A DNA stretch of 23,215 nucleotides from an uncultured Clostridium sp. (GTDB lineage: Bacteria; Bacillota; Clostridia; TANB77; CAG-508): the NCBI GenBank assembly GCA_900554365.1, contig USGY01000023.1, positions 1 through 23,215 of the forward strand, given 5' to 3'. Position 1 is the stretch's first letter, and each line of letters starts with the position of its first letter. The notes under the pieces were generated by a model. That model made no database searches. It was given only the letters and a program-made list of their open reading frames with translations, and had not been told where the DNA came from. The position numbers and the translations under genes were made by a program. Below, one piece after another: positions 16,760 through 23,215 of this stretch.

Positions 16760-17770
16760 ATGTTTAAATTAGGTTTTGGTCAAGATATAGGTATAGATTT
16801 AGGAACAGCAACAGTTATTGCATATGTAAAAGGTAAAGGAATAGTTTTAAGAGAACCATCAGTTGTTGCAGTAGACAATACAACAGGAGAGGTTTTAGCA
16901 GTTGGTCAAGAAGCAAGAAGAATGTTAGGTAGAACACCAGGAAACATAGTAGCAACAAGACCTTTAAGAGATGGTGTAATATCAGATTATACAGTAACTG
17001 AAAAAATGTTAAAATATTTTATAAACAAAATATGTGGAAAATTTATATTTGCACCAAGAATAATGATATGTATTCCATCACAAGTTACAGAGGTCGAAAA
17101 AAAGGCTGTAATAGATGCAGCTTCACAAGCTGGAGCAAGAAGAGTTTATTTAATTGAAGAACCAATAGCTGCAGCAATAGGAGCTGGAATAGATATTTCT
17201 AAACCATGTGGAAATATGGTAGTAGATATAGGTGGAGGAACAACTGATATTGCAGTTATTTCATTAGGCGGATCAGTAGTTAGTACCTCTTTAAAAGTTG
17301 CTGGTGACAAATTTGATGAAGCAATAGTAAAATATGTTAAGAAAAAACATAATATAGTAATTGGAGAGAGAACAGCGGAAGATTTAAAAATTAATATAGG
17401 CTGTGTTTATCCTAAAATTCAAGATACAGAAATGCAAATAAGAGGAAGAGACCTAACAACAGGACTTCCTAAAACATTAACAGTACGTTCTAGTGAAATG
17501 CTTGAAGCACTAATAGAACCAGCTATGATGATTGTAGATGCAGTACATTCAGTATTAGAAAAAACACCACCAGAATTAGCAGCAGACATAAGTGACAGAG
17601 GAATTTATATGACAGGTGGAGGATGTTTAATTGATGGCTTAGATAAATTACTACAAGAAAAAACAGGAATAAATGTAATGATAGCTCAAGATACTGTATC
17701 ATGTGTAGCACTAGGAACAGGAAAAGCATTAGATAATCTTGATGCCTTAGATGGACGAGCTAGAAGATAA
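16760..17770 (+). CDS. mreB: Rod-shape determining actin homologue MreB/Mbl
   Basis: A 336-aa actin-like ATPase that forms filaments under the membrane and guides lateral cell-wall synthesis. GQDIGIDLGTATVIAYVKGKG is the phosphate 1 loop, VVDIGGGTTDIAV the phosphate 2 loop, VYLIEEPIAAAIGAG the connecting segment and MTGGGCLIDGLDKLL the adenosine site. The amphipathic N-terminus MFKLGFG fits membrane contact. The length is usual for MreB or Mbl; the two paralogues cannot be told apart here. No mreC or mreD follows; instead mtaB begins 11 bases after the stop. A WalR-like repeat overlaps its promoter. Confidence 0.94.
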   Translation: MFKLGFGQDIGIDLGTATVIAYVKGKGIVLREPSVVAVDNTTGEVLAVGQEARRMLGRTPGNIVATRPLRDGVISDYTVTEKMLKYFINKICGKFIFAPRIMICIPSQVTEVEKKAVIDAASQAGARRVYLIEEPIAAAIGAGIDISKPCGNMVVDIGGGTTDIAVISLGGSVVSTSLKVAGDKFDEAIVKYVKKKHNIVIGERTAEDLKINIGCVYPKIQDTEMQIRGRDLTTGLPKTLTVRSSEMLEALIEPAMMIVDAVHSVLEKTPPELAADISDRGIYMTGGGCLIDGLDKLLQEKTGINVMIAQDTVSCVALGTGKALDNLDALDGRARR

Positions 17771-17781
17771 GGAAGAAAAGA

Positions 17782-19084
17782 ATGAAAAAAGTAGCATTTA
17801 TTACATTACGGTTGTAAAGTAAATCAATACGAATCAAATGCAATGGCACAGAGCTTTATTGAAAATGGATATGAAGTAATAGAATATCATGAAAAAGCAG
17901 ATGTATATGTTATAAACACATGTACAGTAACAAATATGTCAGATAGAAAATCAAGACAAATGTTAAGAAGAGTAAAAGAATTAAATCCAAAATCAATAGT
18001 AGTTGCCTGTGGGTGCTATGTACAAGTTGCCAAAGATGAAGTTGCTAAAATAGACGATATTGATTTAATATTAGGAAATAATGAAAAAAAAGAAATAGTA
18101 AAATATGTAGAAGAATTTGAAAAAGAACACAAAAAGAGAGCTATAATAGAAGACCTAATGAAACAAGTAGAATATGTGGACTTTGGAGACATTACATATA
18201 CAGAAAAAGTAAGAGCAGTAATAAAAATTCAAGATGGATGTGACAGATTTTGTTCATATTGTATAATTCCATTTGCACGTGGTAGAGTAAGAAGTAGAAC
18301 TTCAGAAGCAATTCTATCGGAAATAAATAAAATTGCTAAAGAAGGAATAAAAGAAGTTGTATTAACAGGAATTCATGTAGCATCATATGGAAAAGATTTT
18401 AAAGAAAACTATAGACTAATTGATTTATTAGAAGATATAAACAAAGTAAAAGGAATAGAAAGAATAAGATTAAGTTCAATAGAGCCTTTAATAATAGATG
18501 AAGAATTTATTAACAGACTAACAAAATTAGAAAAAATATGCCATAACTTCCATTTATCTTTACAAAGTGGTTGTGATGAAACACTAAAAAGAATGAATAG
18601 AAGATATAACACAGAACAATTTAGAAACATAGTAAATCTCATAAGAAAAAACTATAAAGATGCAATTCTAACAGCAGATGTAATTGTTGGATTTCCAGGA
18701 GAAACTAATGAAGAGTTCGAAAAAACATATAAATTTTTGCAAGATATAAAGTTTTATAAAACACATGTATTTAAGTATTCTCCAAGAAAAGGAACAAGAG
18801 CTGCAGTAATGGAAAATCAAATAGACGGAAACATAAAAGAAGAAAGAAGTAAAAAATTAATTGAACTTTCTAATAATTTTGAAAAAGAATATAATAGCAA
18901 ATATGTTGGAAAAGAAGTAAATGTACTATGGGAAGAGTACAAAAATAATTGCTATAAAGGTCATACTCAAAATTACTTATTAGCATATTATGAAAGTCTA
19001 AAAAGTGATTTAAAATTAGAAAATAAAATTACTAAGGCAAAATGCATAAAAGCAGAAAGAGATCATATAATTGTAGATTTATAG
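17782..19084 (+). CDS. mtaB: tRNA ms2t6A methylthiotransferase MtaB, interrupted by a +1 frameshift
   Basis: A radical SAM enzyme that turns t6A37 of tRNA into ms2t6A37, using two [4Fe-4S] clusters. The ATG at 17782 opens with MKKVAFITL, then zero-frame CGG (17809-17811), TTG and a TAA stop. Skipping the single C at 17809 gives LGCKVNQYESNAM and a frame open to 19084. The rebuilt protein has 433 residues, normal for the family. The N-terminal MTTase domain has Cys11 in LGCKVN, NTCTVTN and CGCYVQ. The radical SAM motif is CDRFCSYC, followed by FARGRVRSR, and a TRAM-like C-terminus closes it. The internal ATG at 17843 would lose Cys11, so a functional enzyme requires the shift. It is cotranscribed with mreB. 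It could be a true recoding site, a recent null mutation or a sequence error. Confidence 0.88.
17806..17812 (+). other. +1 frameshift site in mtaB, TTA-C-GGT
   Basis: The zero frame reads TTA CGG TTG TAA. The + 1 frame after TTA reads GGT TGT AAA, that is Gly-Cys-Lys of the conserved LGCKVN motif. The extra C at 17809 is not an extension of a homopolymer. A zero-frame stop follows two codons later. Confidence 0.85.
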
Positions 19085-19087
19085 AAA

Positions 19088-19115
19088 TGTAACAAGTTTG
19101 TAACAATTATGTAAC
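19088..19115 (+). promoter_or_regulatory. Triple TGTAAC direct repeat, WalR/PhoP-type box upstream of the small orphan gene
   Basis: Three identical TGTAAC units start at 19088, 19099 and 19110, exactly 11 bases apart. They end about 31 bases before the -35 box of the next promoter, a position that would fit activation. The arrangement is the same as the triple repeat at the mreB promoter and matches the WalR consensus half-site spacing. It begins four bases after the mtaB stop codon. Confidence 0.55.
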
Positions 19116-19146
19116 GAATATTTAATAAAAAAATACTCAAAATGCC

Positions 19147-19175
19147 TTGATAAAATAGGAGAAATATAGTATAAA
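19147..19175 (+). promoter_or_regulatory. Promoter of the small orphan gene
   Basis: TTGATA (19147-19152), 17 bp, TATAAA (19170-19175). The leader before the start codon is about 37 bases and ends in a strong AAAGGAGG. Confidence 0.75.
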
Positions 19176-19218
19176 TAATTCTATAAGAATAGTGTAGAAA
19201 CACAAAGGAGGAAATATC

Positions 19219-19560
19219 ATGGCAGATTTAGGTGAAGAAAATAGAATCAATGGAGTTTTTGGTGGAGTAGAATTTGCAAATAATGATAACAGTGTTAATA
19301 ATGATGTTGAAGCAGTTCAAAATATTGAAAATGCTGGAACAATAAGAAATAACAAATTACCTGTAAAAACAGGATTTTGGAATAAATTCAAAGCATTCTG
19401 GTTACAAGATATTGATTGGAACAAAGAAATAAAAGTAGAATTAACACCATATCAACAAAAAGTAGAAGATGAAATTAATGATTTCTTACATCAAGAAGTT
19501 ACATGGGATAAAGTACATGACTTTTTATTCCAAGAGATTTCATTTGGAAAATCAAAATAA
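19219..19560 (+). CDS. Small orphan protein with three copies of an F-x-x-Q-[DE]-[IV]-x-[WF]-x-K motif
   Basis: I do not recognise this 113-aa protein. It has no signal peptide or membrane helix and is acidic and asparagine-rich in the first 47 residues, which look disordered. The second half carries three related decamers: FWLQDIDWNK (60-69), FLHQEVTWDK (89-98) and FLFQEISFGK (102-111). These aromatic/amphipathic units could be short binding helices. The gene is monocistronic, with a strong ribosome site (AAAGGAGG), its own promoter and a strong terminator, and a WalR-type triple repeat upstream shared in form with mreB. That makes a role in the cell envelope or cell shape possible, but this is only inference from the regulation. 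The codon use is like its neighbours. Confidence 0.85.
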   Translation: MADLGEENRINGVFGGVEFANNDNSVNNDVEAVQNIENAGTIRNNKLPVKTGFWNKFKAFWLQDIDWNKEIKVELTPYQQKVEDEINDFLHQEVTWDKVHDFLFQEISFGKSK

Positions 19561-19593
19561 TCTAAAAACGAAAGTGAATTTTTGGTAAATTAA

Positions 19594-19642
19594 AATAAAA
19601 GTATAGCATACATAATAAAAATATGCTATACTTTTATTGTTT
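19594..19642. terminator. Terminator after the small orphan gene
   Basis: A perfect 17-bp inverted repeat (AATAAAAGTATAGCATA at 19594-19610 and its complement at 19622-19638) with an 11-nt loop and a short T tail. I see no clear promoter between it and radA, so radA may depend on partial readthrough or on an unrecognised promoter here. Confidence 0.8.
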
Positions 19643-19668
19643 AATGGGGACAAGAAAGGAAAATTAAC

Positions 19669-21034
19669 ATGGCAAAAAACAAAACAATTTTTGTATGTAA
19701 TGAATGTGGAAACGAATCAAGCAAATGGCTTGGAAAATGCCCAGCATGTGGAAGCTGGAATAGTTTTTTTGAACAAAAAATTGTAGAAAGCAAAAATAGT
19801 TCTTTAAAAGATACAAAAAATATATCAATAGTTCCACAAGCCTTAAATTCATATAAAGCAACAGAAACTATAAGGACACATACAGGATTTCAAGAATTAG
19901 ATAGAGTGCTAGGTGGAGGCTTAGTAAAAGGTTCATTAGTTCTATTAGGAGGAGAACCAGGAATTCGGAAAGTCAACATTAATTTTACAAATATGTGATA
20001 AAATAAAAGGTGATGGAAAAGTTTTATATGTATCTGGGGAAGAATCAGCAGAGCAAATAAAATTAAGAGCAGATAGATTAGGAATAAATAATGAAGATAT
20101 ACTATTTTTAGGTGAAACAGATATAGATATTGTTAATCAGGCAATAATTAATTTAGAACCAAAATTAGTAATAATAGATTCAATACAAACCATGTACTCA
20201 GAAGAAATAACTGCAGCAGCAGGAAGCGTAAGCCAAGTAAGAGAAATTACAAGTCAAGTTATGAGAGTATGTAAATCTAGAGGAATAACAACAATAATAA
20301 TAGGACATGTAACTAAAGAAGGAAACATAGCAGGTCCAAGAGTTTTAGAGCACATGGTTGATACAGTATTATATCTTGAAGGAGAAAGATATTTTTCATA
20401 CAGAATACTAAGAGGAGTAAAAAATAGATTTGGATCAACAAATGAAATAGGAATGTTTGAAATGAAAGACAAAGGAATGTGTGAAATTGACAATCCTTCA
20501 GACATACTTATATCAGAAAGGGAAGATAACCCAGCAGGTTCATGTATTGTAGCAACAATGGAAGGAACAAGACCAATTTTAGTAGAATTGCAAGCATTAA
20601 CATCACAAACAGTATTTGGATATCCAAAAAGAACAGCAAACGGAATAGATTTTAACAGATTAGCACTATTATTAGCAGTATTAGAAAAAAAAGCAGGAGT
20701 AATGCTAGGGTCTCAAGATGTATATTTAAATGTAGTTGGAGGCTTAAAAGTAAATGAACCAGCAGTAGACCTTGGAATAGCACTAGTAACAGCCTCAAGC
20801 TTTAAAAATATAGCAATACCAAAAGATATGATAATATTAGGAGAAGTTGGATTAACAGGAGAAATTAGAAGGATTAATTTAATAGAAAAAAGAATAAAAG
20901 AAGCGGAAAAATTAGGCTTTAAAAAATGCATAATTCCAGAAAGTAACAAAAAAGACTTGAAAGAAAAATATAAATTAGATATAATAGGCGTTAAGAATAT
21001 AAACGAAGCAATGCAAAAAATCGGATTAAAATAA
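19669..21034 (+). CDS. radA: DNA repair protein RadA, interrupted by a +1 frameshift
   Basis: A RecA-like ATPase and branch-migration helicase of recombination repair. The zero frame from 19669 gives a zinc finger (C10, C13, C24, C27) and the start of the ATPase core, then CGG (19966-19968) and a TGA after ten more codons. Skipping the C at 19966 turns GEPGIR into the Walker A motif GEPGIGKST (residues 95-103), and the frame stays open to 21034. The rebuilt protein has 454 aa, the normal RadA length. It shows VIIDSIQT (Walker B region), the RadA motif KNRFG and a Lon-like C-terminal domain with the VGGLKVNEPAVDLG segment. Restarting at the ATG of 20192 would lose Walker A and B. disA follows at once, the usual partner in Bacillota. 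Same alternatives as for mtaB. Confidence 0.9.
19963..19969 (+). other. +1 frameshift site in radA, ATT-C-GGA
   Basis: The zero frame reads ATT CGG AAA GTC. The +1 frame reads GGA AAG TCA ACA, that is Gly-Lys-Ser-Thr of Walker A. The extra base at 19966 is again a lone C before GG. AGGAGG (19948-19953) lies 12 bases upstream in the message and could act like the internal Shine-Dalgarno of prfB, although it is farther away than in that case. Confidence 0.85.
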
Positions 21035-21055
21035 AAAAGAAAGGTGATAATAGCA

Positions 21056-22141
21056 TTGAGAAAAGGCAAAGAAGATAACATAACAGAAATATTAAAGCTA
21101 ATTGCACCAGGAACTCCAATAAGAGAGGGAATAGAAAACATCCTAAGAGCAAGAACAGGAGCATTATTATTAATTACAGACAAACCAGAAATAATAAAAG
21201 AAGTAGTTGATGGTGGATTCTCAATAAACGAAGATTATACATCATCAAAATTATATGAACTTGCAAAAATGGATGGTGCAATAGTACTAAGTGGAGACCT
21301 AAAAAAAATCCTATATGCAAATGCACAATTAATACCATCACACACAATAACAACATTAGAAACAGGAACACGTCATAGAACTGCAGAAAGAACCGCAAAA
21401 CAAACAGGTGAATTAGTAATAAGCATATCACAAAGAAGAAGCATAATAACAATATTCAAAGGAAATGATAGATATGTATTAGAAGATGCAGAAGTTGTAT
21501 TAAACAAAGCAAATCAAGCAATTCAGACACTTGAAAAATATAAAAAAGTATTTGATAATAAGCTAAACATATTAAATGAATATGAATTCAATGATATCGT
21601 AACATTACAAAATGTAATAGAAGCAATACAAAGAGCAGAAATGGTAATGAAAATAGTAGAAGAAATTCAAAGGCAAATATCAGAACTAGGAAGCGATGGA
21701 AGGCTTGTAAAAATGCAGTTAGAAGAATTAATTGGAGGGCTTGAAAAAGAAGAAAACTTAATAATAAAAGATTATATGGTACCAGGAAAAGGTAAAAATC
21801 AAAGAACTCCAGAAACAATAATAGAAAACTTAGAAAACCTAGATTATGAAGAATTATCAAGAGAAAATGTTATTGCAAAATTATTAGGATATGGAACATT
21901 TGATAATTACGATGAAGTAGGAGTATACACAAAAGGATACAGAATTTTAAATAAAGTGCCACGAATGCCAAGCAATATAGTAGAAAATTTAGTAGACTCA
22001 TTTAAATCATTCCAACACATATTAGCAGCAGATATAGAAAGTCTAGATGAAGTCGAAGGAATTGGTGAAATAAGAGCAAGAACAATAAAACAATCATTAA
22101 AAAGAATGCAAGAGCAATTTATATTTGATAATTTAATTTAA
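21056..22141 (+). CDS. disA: Diadenylate cyclase DisA
   Basis: A 361-aa enzyme that makes c-di-AMP from two ATP and scans DNA for branched structures. The N-terminal DAC domain has KMDGAIVLS (DGA at 73-75) and TGTRHRTAERTAKQ (RHR at 106-108), the catalytic motifs. A helical linker follows, and the C-terminus has helix-hairpin-helix DNA-binding motifs (VEGIGEIRARTI). The start chosen is TTG at 21056, because AAGGTGAT sits 8 bases before it and the protein then begins like its family. A GTG at 21044 in the same frame lies within that ribosome site. It follows radA by 21 bases; RadA restrains DisA in Bacillus subtilis, so this pairing is functional. Confidence 0.93.
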   Translation: MRKGKEDNITEILKLIAPGTPIREGIENILRARTGALLLITDKPEIIKEVVDGGFSINEDYTSSKLYELAKMDGAIVLSGDLKKILYANAQLIPSHTITTLETGTRHRTAERTAKQTGELVISISQRRSIITIFKGNDRYVLEDAEVVLNKANQAIQTLEKYKKVFDNKLNILNEYEFNDIVTLQNVIEAIQRAEMVMKIVEEIQRQISELGSDGRLVKMQLEELIGGLEKEENLIIKDYMVPGKGKNQRTPETIIENLENLDYEELSRENVIAKLLGYGTFDNYDEVGVYTKGYRILNKVPRMPSNIVENLVDSFKSFQHILAADIESLDEVEGIGEIRARTIKQSLKRMQEQFIFDNLI

Positions 22142-22191
22142 ATGTGGTAATATGTAAAAGCGAAAATAAAAAAGAACAGGAGAAAATAAAA

Positions 22192-22998
22192 ATGAAAAAA
22201 TTAAAAAATATTTTATGGATAATTGCAGTATTAGTTTTAATAGCATTAGTAGGAACAGTAGCATGGGGATATTACAAAAAAGCAACAATGGTTGTAAAAA
22301 ATCCAATAGTAACAATGGAAGTAGAAAACTTTGGAACAATTAAAATGGAATTATATCCAGACCAAGCACCAGAAACTGTTGCAAACTTTATAACGCTTGC
22401 AAACAGAGGATTTTATGATGGATTAACATTCCACAGAGTTGTTAAAGATTTCATGATACAAGGTGGAGATAAAAAAGGAACAGGACAAGGATCAGCAACA
22501 TTAGCAGACTTAAAAGATGGTGGAGCAGATACAGATTATTCAATAAAAGGTGAATTTATTGCAAATAATGTACAAAACACATTAAAATTCGAAGAAGGAA
22601 CAGTTGGAATGGCAAGAAATGATTACACACAATATTCATCATCATTAAAAGAAGAATCATATAATTCTGGAAGTTCTCAATTCTTTATAATGACAAAAGC
22701 AAACACATCATTGAATGGATACTATACAGCATTTGGAAAAGTAACTGAAGGAATGGATGTAGTACACAAAATTGAAAATGTAGAAGTAAAAGCTGCAGAT
22801 ACATCAACAGAAAGTAAAGATAGCAGTTCAAATTCAGAAGTAAGTACACCAGTAAATCCTGTAAAAATTTCAAAAGTAACAGTAGATACACAAGGAGTAA
22901 ATTATGGTTTACCAGATACATTAACACCATTTAATTACATGTCATGGTTGTACAAACAATATGGAATTGATCCAAGCAATCTTTCAACAGGAGAATAA
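22192..22998 (+). CDS. Membrane-anchored cyclophilin-type peptidyl-prolyl isomerase
   Basis: A 268-aa protein. One N-terminal helix (about residues 5-27) with no lipobox cysteine serves as a membrane anchor or signal sequence, so the enzyme faces the outside and should help fold secreted proteins. The cyclophilin domain (about 38-215) has APETVANFITLANRGFYDG, LTFHRVVKDFMIQGGD, EEGTVGMARN, SSQFFIMT and YTAFGKVTEGMDVV. A serine-rich linker and a C-terminal tail of about 45 residues (YGLPDTLTPFNYMSWLYKQY) are extra to the core. GGAG nine bases before the ATG at 22192 decides the start; an in-frame GTG at 22144 has no such site and would put 16 charged residues before the helix. Confidence 0.92.
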   Translation: MKKLKNILWIIAVLVLIALVGTVAWGYYKKATMVVKNPIVTMEVENFGTIKMELYPDQAPETVANFITLANRGFYDGLTFHRVVKDFMIQGGDKKGTGQGSATLADLKDGGADTDYSIKGEFIANNVQNTLKFEEGTVGMARNDYTQYSSSLKEESYNSGSSQFFIMTKANTSLNGYYTAFGKVTEGMDVVHKIENVEVKAADTSTESKDSSSNSEVSTPVNPVKISKVTVDTQGVNYGLPDTLTPFNYMSWLYKQYGIDPSNLSTGE

Positions 22999-23079
22999 AA
23001 AATAAAATTTACGAAAGACTAATTATATAAGGAATTTTAAAATAAATTTCAAAAATAATAAATAAAATAAAAAAAATAG

Positions 23080-23109
23080 TTGACAAATGGGGTAGAAATT
23101 GGTTATAAT
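23080..23109 (+). promoter_or_regulatory. Promoter of the tRNA-His gene
   Basis: TTGACA (23080-23085) and TATAAT (23104-23109) are both perfect consensus hexamers, with an 18-bp spacer, 32 bases before the tRNA. A strong promoter is usual for stable RNA. Confidence 0.8.
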
Positions 23110-23141
23110 ATTAACTGTGCTCTGGTAATGCAAACCTAAAT

Positions 23142-23215
23142 GGTGGATGTAGCGTAGTTGGTTAACGCGCCAGTTTGTGGCACTGGAGACCGTGGGTTCG
23201 AGTCCCATCTTCCAC
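23142..23215 (+). tRNA. tRNA-His (anticodon GTG), last bases beyond the window
   Basis: A full cloverleaf can be drawn. The acceptor strand is GTGGATG with the extra G(-1) at 23142, the D arm GCG/CGC, the anticodon stem CCAGT/ACTGG with loop TTGTGGC (anticodon GTG), a five-base variable loop, and a T arm GTGGG-TTCGAGT-CCCAT. The 3' acceptor strand CTTCCAC ends at the last base, so the discriminator base (expected C, to pair with G-1) and CCA are outside. Acceptor pair 6-67 is a T-T mismatch. Confidence 0.95.

Noticed and set aside
17843..19084. mtaB read as starting at the internal ATG 17843
   Set aside because: This start has no good ribosome site and loses the first 21 residues, including Cys11 of the cluster-binding LGCKVN motif. 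The upstream ATG at 17782 encodes a perfect family N-terminus up to the extra C.
20192..21034. radA as two separate genes (19669-19998 and 20192-21034)
   Set aside because: The stretch between them is coding in the +1 frame without a stop and carries Walker A and Walker B. One interrupted gene explains everything.
246..22998. TGA or another stop recoded as an amino acid
   Set aside because: Complete genes read with TGG for Trp and have no in-frame stops, so there is no sign of a stop-codon reassignment.
23000..23079. Terminator or small gene between the cyclophilin and the tRNA-His promoter
   Set aside because: GGAATT/AATTTC near 23031-23050 could pair weakly, but no T-run follows; the rest is A-rich without an open frame of note.
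1..23215. CRISPR arrays, defence islands or prophage genes
   Set aside because: No regular repeat-spacer structure and no cas, restriction, toxin-antitoxin or phage genes were seen on either strand.

Overview
The window is very AT-rich. Arginine is coded almost only by AGA, and it carries the usual Gram-positive gene pairs radA-disA, trpS/obgE, tsaE-tsaB-rimI and mreB. Together these point to an anaerobic low-GC member of the Bacillota, most likely an uncultured gut clostridium; this is inference from composition and gene content, not a database match. All complete genes read in the standard code. All 22 stop codons seen are TAA (14) or TAG (8), never TGA.

Layout. Bases 1-74 are the end of a secreted or surface protein with a bacterial Ig-like (Big_2) domain, followed by a terminator. 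Bases 140-10008 hold one long + strand operon for a cell-surface glycan. It encodes an ABC-exporter ATPase (Wzt/TagH type), a GT2-GT4 double glycosyltransferase, the ABC-2 permease (Wzm/TagG type), a DUF2142 membrane protein, a polytopic GT2, a GtrII-type membrane glucosyltransferase, a GtrB-type polyprenyl-phosphate glycosyltransferase and a GtrA-type flippase. The likely logic is that the glycan is made on a lipid carrier inside, exported by the ABC pair, and decorated outside by the Gtr module. Bases 10021-12062 are a self-contained unit (own promoter, possible operator, own terminator) for a cytoplasmic GH13 neopullulanase/alpha-amylase. Its base and codon use differ plainly from its neighbours, so it was probably acquired by transfer. 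Bases 12078-14981 are trpS (with a probable iron-sulfur cysteine motif), obgE and a dCMP deaminase. Bases 14966-16603 on the - strand are tsaE-tsaB-rimI (tRNA t6A synthesis and S18 acetylation). From 16680 on the + strand come mreB-mtaB, a small orphan protein with a repeated motif, radA-disA, a membrane-anchored cyclophilin, and a tRNA-His gene at the right edge that lacks only its last bases.

The most interesting signal is in mtaB and radA. Each is interrupted by one extra C, and in both cases that C lies directly before a conserved glycine codon, so the zero frame reads CGG (TTA-C-GGT in mtaB, ATT-C-GGA in radA). Skipping the C restores full-length, family-typical proteins (433 and 454 aa), including the essential LGCK and Walker A motifs. 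By hand scan, CGG occurs in frame in no intact native gene of the window; its only in-frame use is once in the foreign-looking amylase. This fits +1 frameshifting (or CGGN quadruplet decoding as Gly) at a rare, possibly unassigned CGG codon. Two chance mutations or sequence errors remain possible. A second signal is a triple TGTAAN repeat with an exact 11-bp period, of the WalR/PhoP box type, at the promoters of both mreB and the orphan small protein.
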